Source: Roseicyclus amphidinii
GTDB lineage: Bacteria; Pseudomonadota; Alphaproteobacteria; Rhodobacterales; Rhodobacteraceae
Length of the DNA stretch: 64,000 nt
NCBI RefSeq assembly: GCF_030163755.1
Contig: NZ_JASJOE010000011.1
Coordinates: 16,090-80,089, forward strand
Direction: 5' to 3'
In this document: in pieces, positions 1-7,381 of the stretch
How the letters are laid out: each line of letters starts with the position of its first letter
Numbering within the stretch: position 1 is the stretch's first letter
Translations under genes and position numbers: made by a program
Notes under the pieces: model-generated
Database searches by the model: none
What the model saw: the letters and a program-made list of their open reading frames with translations, nothing else
What the model was told of the DNA's origin: nothing

Positions 1-294
1 CCGCAGGGTGTCTTGCCACCGGGCAAGGTGGTCAGGCAGTTTTGCCATGTATTTTTCGGACTGCTCCGCGACCCCGCTGAGGGTGACCCCGGTCTTCTTG
101 GCCTCGACGACCCCGGCGGCTTTGCCATCGACGAACAGGAGGTAGTCGCAGGGGCCAGCGGGCAGGGAAAACTCCCGCACCGCTACACCAAGGGCGGCAT
201 TCTTGTTGAACTGGTCGCGGTCTTGCAGGACCCAGCCCGCTGCCGAAAGCAGCGCGTCGATCTTAGTGCGGGCGATCTGTTCGGGGCCAAGCAT
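1..294 (-). CDS. hsdR: Type I restriction endonuclease R subunit, N-terminal part (runs off the left edge)
   Basis: This is the first 98 codons of an HsdR-type subunit, the ATP-dependent translocase and nuclease of a type I restriction-modification complex. The visible part matches the N-terminal PD-(D/E)xK nuclease domain: an N-terminal alpha segment, a GPCDYLLFVDGKAAGVVEAKK core with the Asp and the Glu-x-Lys, then the conserved SGVAEQSEKY stretch. The ATG at 294 has a GGAAA-rich ribosome site just upstream. The helicase part lies outside the window, as do any hsdM/hsdS genes. It sits in the same island as the relaxase and integrase, so it is probably cargo. Intactness cannot be judged. Confidence 0.82.
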   Translation of the reverse strand, partial: MLGPEQIARTKIDALLSAAGWVLQDRDQFNKNAALGVAVREFSLPAGPCDYLLFVDGKAAGVVEAKKTGVTLSGVAEQSEKYMAKLPDHLARWQDTLR

Positions 295-1027
295 ATCTTT
301 TTCCGGCAAAAATATGTCGTAGCGTATCAGGCTCCCAATCTGTGGCAACACATGTGCTGACGATTGACCTTGGAGCCGAGCCAGGGGGTTCGAGGCAACC
401 CTAGCATGAGAGGCGCCGGCCTTGAGCCGTGTTGCACTCACATCAGTTTATCCTCGAAGCTATGCAACGAGCCGGACGAGGTGCTCGGGATCAACTGTGT
501 TGCGACCGCCGGTAAAATGACCAGCGTAAGTCTGGCACCCTCACGCCGTATGCCGCCCGTGACGGTGCTGTCTGAACCTGTCCGGTTCCATCTAGATCCT
601 CAGAAGTCTATCGCCCCACGGGATTGGTGGCCGATCGGTCCCGCCGCGCTCTGGGTTTCGAAAATCATTTGCGAAAATATAATTAAAACATATAGTTAGT
701 ATTTTTCTGGGCTTCTCTGGGTTCGCGAGTTCTGCTATGGTCTCTGGAAGCAGAAGGGCTGAGGCCGAGCACGATGAACATCTATTCCCTGTTCCGCGGA
801 CACCTGTTTCGGGCGTCGTTGCACAACGCCAGGGGTGCCTTCGTCTTCGCCTGTTTGCCATTGCTTGGGGTGCGCCGCATGGTCCCGGATTGCATGAAGC
901 TGGCGCCGTGCCGCGACGGGGGTGAGCGGGAAAGTTCCTCCCGGCATCCCCGTTTCTCCCTCTCGTTGGCCCCCCGGCAGCAAGACACCTCGCACCCCCC
1001 CGGTAAAACCCCCACGAGGATCTGCTG
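295..1027. other. Non-coding region upstream of the mobilization genes, with an AT-rich block (candidate oriT/promoter region)
   Basis: I find no convincing gene here; the open frames on both strands look like chance frames in GC-rich DNA. Positions 661-707 are strikingly AT-rich for this genome (runs such as AAAATATAATTAAAACATAT). This region lies between divergent hsdR and mobC, so it must hold promoters for both. It is also where an origin of transfer would be expected, because oriT normally lies beside the relaxosome genes. No nic site was identified, so the oriT assignment is positional inference only. Confidence 0.4.
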
Positions 1028-1399
1028 ATGGCGCGCCCCCGGAAGCCAGAACACGAGAAGCGTAAGCCTTGGGACATCCTGCATGTGACGCAGGCGGATC
1101 GTGAGAGTATTCGCGCAAGTGCGGACGCGGCGGGGCTCACGGTCAGCCAATACCTGCTTTCGTTGCACTATCAGACGCCGCGCCGTTCTTCGGTGCGAGG
1201 GGCCGATAGCATTGTGGCTCTCGCGCGCGCAGAGTGTCATCTTGCAGACATCGCGAAGTCCGCGCGGGAGGGTCTGTCGGCGTCGAAGGCAATCGAGATC
1301 TTGGCGTGTCTCGTTTCGAATGAGCGAGCGTTTCGAGATGCAGTTCTGAAATCGAAATCCGTCGGCGACTCCGGATCGGAGGTTGACGGGCCATGTTGA
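1028..1399 (+). CDS. Mobilization accessory protein, MobC/MbeC-like
   Basis: A 123-residue basic, helical protein beginning MARPRKPEHEKRKPWD. This is the usual shape of ribbon-helix-helix relaxosome proteins (MobC/MbeC), which bind oriT and help the relaxase melt the nick site. The GLTVSQYLLSLH segment fits the helix of such a domain. The gene ends 7 bp inside the start of the relaxase gene (1393), so the two are probably translationally coupled. The same order (mbeC then mbeA) is found in ColE1. The family call rests on size, composition and position; an unrelated small DNA-binding protein is possible. Confidence 0.6.
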   Translation: MARPRKPEHEKRKPWDILHVTQADRESIRASADAAGLTVSQYLLSLHYQTPRRSSVRGADSIVALARAECHLADIAKSAREGLSASKAIEILACLVSNERAFRDAVLKSKSVGDSGSEVDGPC

Positions 1400-3537
1400 T
1401 CACCTTCTCTGAGCATCGCGACGACCCCGCGGGTCCGTCATCGCAAGATGCAGTTGAATATCCATCTGCAGAGTGGGTTCCTAAGCCTAGCGCCGAAGGC
1501 CGTGTTCTCATTAGGCGTGTGCCGGCTCCAGAGATCCTGGTAGGCGACCCGGCGATGGCTCGGGCAGCGATCCGTGCGGCGCCGGGGGTGGCAAAATACC
1601 GTTCAGGGGTCATGAGCTTCTCGCGGGAGGATGTCGACGTTCGTCTCTTCAACGTTGGGGACGCAGCGGAGCGCTCCGCTGTCGACGTGGCCCTGCGCCT
1701 TTTTCTCGAGGTCGGCTTTGCAGGTGTGCCACCAGAGTGTCGGCCGCCAGTGTTCATTTCCAGCCATACTCACACCGGCCGCTTCGAACTTAATCTCCTG
1801 GTCCCGCGGTGGGTGACGAGATCCGACGGCAAGGTGCGCAGCTTCAACATCGATCCCCCCGGTGCGGCAAGTCGCGCGATATGGGCGGCTGTCGAAGACC
1901 TGTTGAATTCACGGTTCTGCTGGGCCGATCCTCGGGATCCGCGTCGGCAACAGCTCCTGCATGTGCCCGACTGGATGGCAAAAGAGCAGGCCACATCCAA
2001 GCGTGAAGGTATGATCGAAACGAGAAATCTTCGTCGTTTTCTGGCAGAACATCTGATGGAAGCTTACTACGATGGGCGCCTCTCCAACAGAGACGACGCG
2101 GTCGAATGCCTGCTTTCAGCAGGCCGCCACTATGGTCTGGTGCTTCACTCCTTGCAGCCTTCGAGCGTCACGATCGGCCTTCCCAACGCCCAACCTTCGG
2201 AACGCCTACGATTTCGTGGGCTGCTGTTTTCCAAAGAGTTTACGTCGATCGACTACTGCTGGCCGGGAGCGCCGGTTTTCGAAGCCAGGCTAAAGGCTCG
2301 GGCTGAGGAGATCGCGACGTCCCCAGAGAGGCTGCAAGCTCTCTGGGAGCGGCGCGCAACATTCAATCGTAGCCGGTTCGGATTAGATGCATGGCCGATC
2401 GTCCCGTTCGCAGCATCGGAATGGCTGCTGGAACCCTTGCATCCGCCACGCATGATTGCACCGCGTCGCCTCGATCAGAGGTCACGAATTTTGGAGGAAA
2501 CAACACATGAAGGACGGTTTGCCGATCGAGGCGCGCGAAGAACAGAGGCAGACGAGCAGGTTGACGCCGCTCGAGCGGGAACTTTTGTCGGCGGTGCAGG
2601 ATTTTCAGGACGAGGTCAGGCAGACCTTGCAGGCGCAGGATCAGAAGATCGCCGCTCTCGAAGCCCAGATCCGGACTCGCGATGCTGCTATCACGAGCTT
2701 GAACTCAACGCTGCGGCACTTGCTCGGCCCTCATTCTTTGGTGGACGAATCCTCTCAGGCATCGCCGCTCGTTTGAAAGCCCTAATCCCAAGGTTGCAGG
2801 CACGCGTCGTCATCCGTGCGCTAGAACAAGTTATCCCGATCCAACTGCCGCTTCGCCTGGCCGAACTCAAAGAAAGCCTGGAGGTCCTGAATGGAACACT
2901 CGCCTACCGATCAGCACCTGAAAGAAATCGCGGAAACGCTGAAGCGCGTCATGGACATGATCCTGCCGCTACATCAGCTTCTGGAAGCGCAGGAGGGGCT
3001 CGACACCGGGGTTTCGCAACGACTGGAGGACATTCTCGAGAACCTCGCGGCGATCGCGAAGAGTATGAAGTCCTCGTCGGACGCCCTCGCGGCCCTCACG
3101 GAGTCAGCCGATCGAACCCAAATGGAAGCCGACATTCGGACGTTGATCAAGCTGCAGGAAAATCAGGCTCGTCAAATCTCGCTATTGAATGGACGCATGG
3201 AACTCATGATGAACTGGCTGGGAGCGGACCACCAGTCGGAAGTCGGGCCGAAAAGCTGAGGCTTGTTCTGGTTGCGATCCATGAGACAGGGGCGGGGCGT
3301 AGTGTGCGCCTCTCGCCGTCCAGATATCAGGGGTTGTCAGTAGGGGAGGGTGTCGGAACACAAAGCACCGAAACCGTTTCGCCCTTGGCGATCATGAATA
3401 CAGAGACATGGTGGCTCAGAGGTCAAGCCGCGGAGGTTGAGGCTATCCTCGAAAGGCTCGAATACGTCGAGCCGAATATGGTTCTACGGGAAAGAACGGA
3501 ACCGTCCCTTGACGACGATTTCGATTTTTCCATGTAG
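1393..3537 (+). CDS. Relaxase of the ColE1 MbeA (HEN) type
   Basis: A 714-residue protein whose first half looks like a MOBP-class relaxase, the enzyme that nicks oriT and pilots the strand during mobilization. Around residues 121-139 it reads FISSHTHTGRFELNLLVPR. His125, Glu132 and Asn134 have the exact H-x6-E-x-N spacing of the ColE1 MbeA subgroup, which has HEN in place of three histidines. Tyr23 is a plausible nicking tyrosine by comparison with Tyr19 of MbeA. KYRSGVMSF (about 68-76) fits the KY..xxLSF motif of the family. Residues about 373-460 and 500-622 are Arg/Gly/Ser-rich because two other genes are read there in another frame. Coding-like sequence resumes to the end, with no ribosome site of its own, which supports translation of the whole frame. 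Confidence 0.7.
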   Translation: MLITFSEHRDDPAGPSSQDAVEYPSAEWVPKPSAEGRVLIRRVPAPEILVGDPAMARAAIRAAPGVAKYRSGVMSFSREDVDVRLFNVGDAAERSAVDVALRLFLEVGFAGVPPECRPPVFISSHTHTGRFELNLLVPRWVTRSDGKVRSFNIDPPGAASRAIWAAVEDLLNSRFCWADPRDPRRQQLLHVPDWMAKEQATSKREGMIETRNLRRFLAEHLMEAYYDGRLSNRDDAVECLLSAGRHYGLVLHSLQPSSVTIGLPNAQPSERLRFRGLLFSKEFTSIDYCWPGAPVFEARLKARAEEIATSPERLQALWERRATFNRSRFGLDAWPIVPFAASEWLLEPLHPPRMIAPRRLDQRSRILEETTHEGRFADRGARRTEADEQVDAARAGTFVGGAGFSGRGQADLAGAGSEDRRSRSPDPDSRCCYHELELNAAALARPSFFGGRILSGIAARLKALIPRLQARVVIRALEQVIPIQLPLRLAELKESLEVLNGTLAYRSAPERNRGNAEARHGHDPAATSASGSAGGARHRGFATTGGHSREPRGDREEYEVLVGRPRGPHGVSRSNPNGSRHSDVDQAAGKSGSSNLAIEWTHGTHDELAGSGPPVGSRAEKLRLVLVAIHETGAGRSVRLSPSRYQGLSVGEGVGTQSTETVSPLAIMNTETWWLRGQAAEVEAILERLEYVEPNMVLRERTEPSLDDDFDFSM
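2507..2776 (+). CDS. Small coiled-coil protein nested in the relaxase gene (MbeB/MbeD-like position)
   Basis: An 89-residue protein read in frame 2 inside the frame-1 relaxase gene. The ATG at 2507 is preceded by a near-perfect ribosome site (GGAGGAAACAACAC then ATG). This decides the start over an in-frame ATG at 2456. The sequence is charged and heptad-like, for example LLSAVQDFQDEVRQTLQAQD and KIAALEAQIRTRDAAITSLN, so a coiled coil is likely. ColE1 carries mbeB and mbeD nested in mbeA in the same way; MbeD has a role in entry exclusion. Position and coiled-coil character match; sequence homology could not be tested. Confidence 0.62.
   Translation: MKDGLPIEAREEQRQTSRLTPLERELLSAVQDFQDEVRQTLQAQDQKIAALEAQIRTRDAAITSLNSTLRHLLGPHSLVDESSQASPLV
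2891..3259 (+). CDS. Second small coiled-coil protein nested in the relaxase gene
   Basis: A 122-residue protein in frame 2 inside the relaxase gene, starting at an ATG with a GGAGG site 7 nt upstream. It is strongly helical with a repeating hydrophobic pattern (HLKEIAETLKRVMDMILPLH, LEDILENLAAIAKSMKSSSD) and a C-terminal LLNGRMELMMNWLG segment that may be amphipathic. There is no predicted signal peptide. Together with the gene at 2507 it reproduces the two-nested-gene layout of ColE1 mob regions, so a role in mobilization or relaxosome assembly is likely. Exact function is unknown. Confidence 0.62.
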   Translation: MEHSPTDQHLKEIAETLKRVMDMILPLHQLLEAQEGLDTGVSQRLEDILENLAAIAKSMKSSSDALAALTESADRTQMEADIRTLIKLQENQARQISLLNGRMELMMNWLGADHQSEVGPKS

Positions 3538-3662
3538 CCGGCTTCTGCATCAGAATTAGCCAATCACAGCTACAACTAAAACTTCTTGCGGACCTGCGTT
3601 GCCGGCAGTCCATGCTAGTTTGAAGCATGACGTTGCCCGGCAACACAAAACTTCTAGGGCTC

Positions 3663-5573
3663 TTATAGGGAAAAGATTTCGTCCGGCACCATGCGCGGGA
3701 GGCGCTCGACCGCAAACTTGAGCTCCGACATGGGGGTCTGATCTCCATAGTGGCGGGTGTGAACATCATTTCCTTCATGACCGACCAAGTCCCGGCAAAC
3801 CTTTTCAGGTACCTCCTTATCGAGGTCCAGACAGTGCTGAAAGTGATGCCGCATCGACTTCAAGTTCAAGCCCTTGCCGGTTGGTCCGTAAGTTTCTTCC
3901 ACGATGTTGGCAATATGCCGCCCGACCTTCCGGCCCAAAACCTTACCTTTCGGCTCGCGAATGTCCGGAAACAGGATGTCGTCAGGGTATCTTTTCCGGG
4001 CTTCTTCGATGACATCGAGCAAACCCAGCTTGATAAGGTCTGAGTGGATGGGCACGATACGGTTCGATGCCATTGTCTTGACGCGCCGTACATTGCTTTC
4101 TGCAATCCGGAAAAACCAGGTACCATCTGGGTCCTGAAGGCAATCATCCGGAGTCAACCCGCAGGCTTCCTCGCGTCTCGCCCCGGTGTAAGCGACGATA
4201 AGAGGCAGCCAGTAGAGGCCGCTTTTCCTCCGTAGCACGAGGGTTGATCCCTTGGGTCTGTCCATCATCGGAGCGATCCAAAAGGGATGGCTGAAGACTG
4301 CAACCAACTCGCCGAGCTTGGCAGTGCGGGCCTTGTCTCGTGCCCGCATGTTTTCCGGCCTCCGAAGCTTGTTGGGTTTCAGATTTCTATCGACCCGGAT
4401 TCCCTCGGAGTCGGCCCATGCTACAAGTGTTCCGAGCTGCTCGAGGTAACGATTGATCGTGGCGGTCGACAAACCGACCTTCTCGGCCGGTAGCGACTTG
4501 GCCCTTTCGATGATTTCGGAAATCGGCAAGATGTGATGCGAAGGGCTCTTGCCGAAGCTCTTCGGCAACCGGGTAAGCTGGGCACGGAAATTGGTCGCGT
4601 CCGTCTGTCTCAGCTGGCGCACGTCCTCCTTCCCGATGATCCGGATCAAGAGCTTTCCGAACGACCGGTAGTGTTGGGCCGTTTTCTCCTCCAATCCGGT
4701 TCCATCGCTTTGCTTGATGGCGATCATGCGCTCGAGAACCGCCATGATCGACGGGTCGAGTTGAGGATTTTCCTCATCGTGTGGGTCTACACGAGGCTCT
4801 TCAACCGTGTCGGTGGAGCGCCGATCATGGGTAGAGGGCACAGGCACGAACGTTGTCTCTTGGCTGTCATTCGGGACTGGTCCTGCCGCATGATCCCCCA
4901 ACTTCACCTCTTTCAACACGGCAGCGACGAGATTGTCGGTGTCACCCGGATCGGGATCGTCCTGAATAGCCGTCAGAGCAGAAATGAAGAGCTCGCGCAG
5001 CTGCATGGTTTCGAGTGCGCTTCCTGGTGTCCGTCCATTGACGGCCTCGAATGCGTCTCGCCGTGCCTTGTCACGCGCGGGCGCGGTCGCTCTTTCTTTC
5101 ACGCTGGTGAGGGCGAGGTCGAGATAACCGATCCAGGCGTCAGAAATGCCGTCGGTCTGGAAACGCGCGAGATCCTCGCTCAAGAAGGTTGCGTTCACCC
5201 CTCTGCGATGAATGAGCTTCCAAGCCTGAGCAAAAGCCCAATCCTGACCATCGTCGATATCCCCGCCATGTTCGCAGGCGTCCATTCTGACGACCGTTCG
5301 AACCCTCGCCAATTTCTTTCTTTCCGTCGCGATCAGATCCTTGAGGTAGGCTCGTGCTTCGGCCGGGGAAATTTCGGGGAGAAGATCGTGATCCAACATC
5401 GTGGTGCTTTTCCAAGTCAAGATTGCCGCGAGTTTAGTCGCGATCGTCCGATCCGTCGTGCCCAGGGAGAGCTGGAAATCCACTGCCGTGCATTTTTTTG
5501 TGGAAAACCCCACCAGTTTTCGACGCCAGTAGTATACGTTTCCGCGTCGGAAAAGGTGCTGTGGCTTGGTCAT
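3663..5573 (-). CDS. Large tyrosine recombinase (integrase of the left element)
   Basis: A 636-residue site-specific recombinase. The N-terminus (MTKPQHLFRRGNVYYWRRKL) is the short aromatic strand motif of DUF6538-type integrases, followed by a long helical middle with a core-binding segment near STATINRYLEQLG. The catalytic domain shows Arg in YTGARREEACGL, Arg in SMRHHFQH, His in GHEGND and the nucleophile Tyr in RHYGDQ. The usual His of the HxxR box is a Lys (KSMR). The start at 5573 is preferred over the upstream in-frame ATG at 5666 because the conserved motif begins here. The gene starts 134 bp from the tRNA-Asn fragment, as expected for an integrase next to its own att site. It is probably the integrase of the mob/hsdR island, not of the prophage. 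Confidence 0.85.
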   Translation of the reverse strand: MTKPQHLFRRGNVYYWRRKLVGFSTKKCTAVDFQLSLGTTDRTIATKLAAILTWKSTTMLDHDLLPEISPAEARAYLKDLIATERKKLARVRTVVRMDACEHGGDIDDGQDWAFAQAWKLIHRRGVNATFLSEDLARFQTDGISDAWIGYLDLALTSVKERATAPARDKARRDAFEAVNGRTPGSALETMQLRELFISALTAIQDDPDPGDTDNLVAAVLKEVKLGDHAAGPVPNDSQETTFVPVPSTHDRRSTDTVEEPRVDPHDEENPQLDPSIMAVLERMIAIKQSDGTGLEEKTAQHYRSFGKLLIRIIGKEDVRQLRQTDATNFRAQLTRLPKSFGKSPSHHILPISEIIERAKSLPAEKVGLSTATINRYLEQLGTLVAWADSEGIRVDRNLKPNKLRRPENMRARDKARTAKLGELVAVFSHPFWIAPMMDRPKGSTLVLRRKSGLYWLPLIVAYTGARREEACGLTPDDCLQDPDGTWFFRIAESNVRRVKTMASNRIVPIHSDLIKLGLLDVIEEARKRYPDDILFPDIREPKGKVLGRKVGRHIANIVEETYGPTGKGLNLKSMRHHFQHCLDLDKEVPEKVCRDLVGHEGNDVHTRHYGDQTPMSELKFAVERLPRMVPDEIFSL

Positions 5574-5617
5574 GGTTGCGATCCCGTGTTGGGACCGCCG
5601 CGCGAGGTCATGAGCCG

Positions 5618-5645
5618 CAGGTGATACAGTCAGGTGATACACCTG
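5618..5645. repeat. Direct and inverted repeats upstream of the left-element integrase
   Basis: CAGGTGATACA occurs at 5618-5628 and again at 5631-5641 (13-bp period). The second copy is also part of the palindrome CAGGTG-ATA-CACCTG (5631-5645). The cluster lies between the integrase start (5573) and the att core (5707). It could be integrase arm-type sites or an operator controlling the integrase promoter. Which of these cannot be decided from sequence. Confidence 0.55.
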
Positions 5646-5706
5646 CGTGTTACACCCCGCAGCCATGCATTGGCTGTGGTAGTCTTTTCAACGACTTGCG
5701 GTGAAA

Positions 5707-5755
5707 TTGGCTCCGGCGGTAGGGATCGAACCTACGACCAATTGATTAACAGTCA
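5707..5755. repeat. Attachment-site core, left copy (3' part of tRNA-Asn)
   Basis: These 49 bp are identical to 43905-43953 and correspond to the 3' part of tRNA-Asn from the anticodon arm through the CCA end. The two copies differ immediately outside. This copy lacks the 5' half of the tRNA, so it is not a functional gene. It is the att site at the far end of the prophage and probably also the att site of the left element. Confidence 0.93.
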
Positions 5756-5796
5756 GAATTAAACGCTTTGATTTCAATGACTTGAAAAGCCACCAC

Positions 5797-5833
5797 GTCC
5801 GATTGTGTCCCGTATCCGTCGGATCATCGGACG
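5797..5833. repeat. Candidate integrase arm-type sites, left prophage end
   Basis: Three variants of the heptamer ATCGGAC/GTCCGAT occur here: GTCCGAT at 5797-5803, GTCGGAT at 5818-5824 and ATCGGAC at 5826-5832. Related GTCGGAC/GTCCGAC heptamers occur at 43816-43859 just inside the other prophage end. On the circular phage genome the two clusters would flank the att core, as arm sites of a tyrosine integrase do. The cluster overlaps the end of the Rz1 gene; it could instead be a weak terminator hairpin. Confidence 0.4.
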
Positions 5834-6090
5834 CGATGGGTGCGGGCCAGCGTGTCGAGCTGACCGGCCATCAGCTGGCGACAGGCGATCTCCGTTTCTA
5901 CCGCCAGGGCGAACTCAACGCCCAGCTCGGGTGGCGGCCCTGTCCAGCCGGGGCAGGTCTCGTAAAGCCCCGGATCGACGATGGGGGTCGGGTCGATCAG
6001 CGCGCCGGGGCGCGGAAGGGGCGGTGGCGGCGCGTTACTCTGGCCACAGGAGCCGAGCAGCATCGCGCAGGGGATCAGGAAGCGGCGCAT
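5824..6090 (-). CDS. Outer-membrane spanin lipoprotein (Rz1-like)
   Basis: An 88-residue protein with a lipoprotein signal, MRRFLIPCAMLLGSC, whose lipobox cysteine (Cys15) is followed by a proline-rich stretch (PPPPLPRPG). These are the hallmarks of phage o-spanins, which pair with an inner-membrane spanin to fuse the two membranes in the last step of lysis. The gene overlaps the end of the Rz-like gene upstream by 56 bp in another frame, the usual Rz/Rz1 arrangement. It is the last gene of the minus-strand late block. Confidence 0.75.
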   Translation of the reverse strand: MRRFLIPCAMLLGSCGQSNAPPPPLPRPGALIDPTPIVDPGLYETCPGWTGPPPELGVEFALAVETEIACRQLMAGQLDTLARTHRVR

Positions 6091-6382
6091 CGAGGCCCTC
6101 CATGTCGGTCAGTGTGTCGATCAGACGTTGGCGCGCGGCCAGCTCACCGGCCAGCCGCTCGGCATGGGCACGCTGCACCGCGGCGCTCTCGGCCCGCGCG
6201 GCGTTCTCGGCGCGCAGGCGGTCGATCTCGCGCACCAGCCGGTCGTTATGCACCGCCGCCGCCGCGCGGTCGTCCAGCCATCGCGTGACGGCAGTCACAG
6301 CCGTCGCCACAGCGCCGATCGACAGCGCGACCAGCACGCCGACCAGGTGGCGCGACAACCAGCGGGCGACGGCACGGATCAC
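6035..6382 (-). CDS. Inner-membrane spanin (Rz-like)
   Basis: A 115-residue protein with one N-terminal membrane segment (about residues 12-33, HLVGVLVALSIGAVATAVTA). It is followed by a charged coiled coil (RLVREIDRLRAENAARAESA) expected to lie in the periplasm. This is the i-spanin layout. The Rz1-like lipoprotein gene begins inside its 3' end, and its own start overlaps the endolysin stop by 4 bp (ATGA), so lysis proteins are probably made in coupled fashion. Sequence identity to known Rz proteins was not tested. Confidence 0.72.
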   Translation of the reverse strand: MIRAVARWLSRHLVGVLVALSIGAVATAVTAVTRWLDDRAAAAVHNDRLVREIDRLRAENAARAESAAVQRAHAERLAGELAARQRLIDTLTDMEGLDAPLPDPLRDAARLLWPE

Positions 6383-7098
6383 AGGTCATCCCCGTCGCGG
6401 CGCAGGCGGCGCAGGGCGGCGCGGATCCCGTCCGGCCCCCAGGCGATCAGCGCCAGCGCCAGGAGCGCCACAGCGCCCACTAGGGCGAGCTGGACGGACT
6501 GGGGCAGGCCCTGTGCCGCCTCAAGCGTGGGGGCCACCTCGCGGGCCAGCACGACGCCGCCGACGGCCGTGCCCCCGGCGGTCGCCGCGACACCAGCGCG
6601 GCCCGTGGGCGTGGCGACAGGGCGCGGCACCGGCTCGGGCGTTGAGAAGGGCGCGGCATCGACGGGGAACTGCGGCCCGCCGTCCCACGCGGGCGCGCCG
6701 AAATCGGTGCGCGTGTCGATGTGGATGAAGCTGCGGTCGGGGTAGCGCCCGACCGAGCCGAACCCGGCGGCGCGGGCCGCGGCCTCGAACGCGCGCGGGT
6801 CGTGGTTCGTCATCATCACGTCGAAGGCGACGCCCTCTTTGTGCCAGCTCGCACGCGCGCCGCCGACGGCTTCGTTGTGCTCGGGGCTGCGGTAGGCCGA
6901 GGTGAGCATCACGGGCCGCCCCAGCGCCGTGCGCAGCGCCTGCAGCTTGTCGAGCGTGGGCGCGTGGTAGGCCAGCCGCCCGGTGCCCCTGCAGGCCAGC
7001 TCCTGCGGCGAGAAATCGGGCCAGCGGGCGGCGTCCCATGGGGCCTCGGACCAGTGGTCGTAGACGACAAGGCCGAGGCGGGGGGTAGTGCGGGTCAT
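6379..7098 (-). CDS. Endolysin, peptidase M15 family, with C-terminal membrane anchor
   Basis: A 239-residue probable peptidoglycan peptidase that cleaves peptide cross-links during lysis. The N-terminal 130 residues show an M15A domain: FSPQELACRGTG, TSAYRSPEHN, the zinc motif HKEGVAFDV and FIHIDTR. A proline/alanine linker follows, then one hydrophobic segment (LALVGAVALLALALIAWG) near the C-terminus, suggesting the enzyme is held at the inner membrane until release. A strong ribosome site (GGAGGTCAATGAC) precedes the ATG at 7098. Neighbours are a membrane protein upstream and the spanins downstream. Confidence 0.85.
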   Translation of the reverse strand: MTRTTPRLGLVVYDHWSEAPWDAARWPDFSPQELACRGTGRLAYHAPTLDKLQALRTALGRPVMLTSAYRSPEHNEAVGGARASWHKEGVAFDVMMTNHDPRAFEAAARAAGFGSVGRYPDRSFIHIDTRTDFGAPAWDGGPQFPVDAAPFSTPEPVPRPVATPTGRAGVAATAGGTAVGGVVLAREVAPTLEAAQGLPQSVQLALVGAVALLALALIAWGPDGIRAALRRLRRDGDDL

Positions 7099-7099
7099 G

Positions 7100-7381
7100 T
7101 CATTGACCTCCTGTGTTTTGCCGGAGCCAGGCGGCGACGCCCAGGCCGATAATGCCGAGAAAAACCATGACCGCCGCTTTGACCATGGTCTGCCAGACCG
7201 CCCGGCGGGTGTCGCGCCAGGCGGTCAGCAGCGTGCGCAGCTCGTGGATGTCCACGCTGGCGTCGTCGTCCTGCAGCCCGATGGCCCGGAGCGCCTCTAT
7301 TGCGCCGCGCTTCGCGGCACGGTCGAGCATGGCTTCGAGCTGCGCGTCGGTCAGTGTGGTGATGCCGTCCTGTGGGGTCAT
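7100..7381 (-). CDS. DUF6127-like small membrane protein of the lysis module
   Basis: A 93-residue protein starting MTPQDGITTLTDAQLEAMLD with a C-terminal hydrophobic segment (VKAAVMVFLGIIGLGVAAWL). The pattern of a helical N-terminus, RGAIEALRAIGL, DIHELRTLL and a single C-terminal membrane helix resembles the DUF6127 proteins of alphaproteobacterial phages. The ATG at 7381 overlaps the upstream stop by 4 bp; the much longer in-frame reading upstream is a shadow of other genes. Its place just before the endolysin makes it a candidate holin or lysis regulator, but this is unproven. Confidence 0.65.
   Translation of the reverse strand: MTPQDGITTLTDAQLEAMLDRAAKRGAIEALRAIGLQDDDASVDIHELRTLLTAWRDTRRAVWQTMVKAAVMVFLGIIGLGVAAWLRQNTGGQ

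Larger units (their letters stand above)
1..5755. mobile_element. Right end of a probable integrative mobilizable element at tRNA-Asn
   Basis: Integrase, ColE1-type mobilization genes and type I restriction cargo lie together and end at a 49-bp piece of tRNA-Asn. No mating-pair-formation genes are seen, so the element would depend on a helper conjugation system. The left boundary is outside the window, where another copy of the 49-bp repeat is predicted. The assignment is inference from gene content and position. Confidence 0.6.

Noticed and set aside
592..1140. Minus-strand frames of 127-182 codons upstream of and overlapping the mobC gene
   Set aside because: They overlap the mobC start region and the AT-rich block, lack ribosome sites and show no recognisable domain.
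2456..2506. Upstream ATG at 2456 as the start of the first nested gene
   Set aside because: No ribosome site precedes it, while the ATG at 2507 has a near-perfect one and starts the helical part.
5707..5755. Second tRNA-Asn gene
   Set aside because: Only the 3' part is present; the acceptor 5' strand and D arm are missing, so it is an att fragment.
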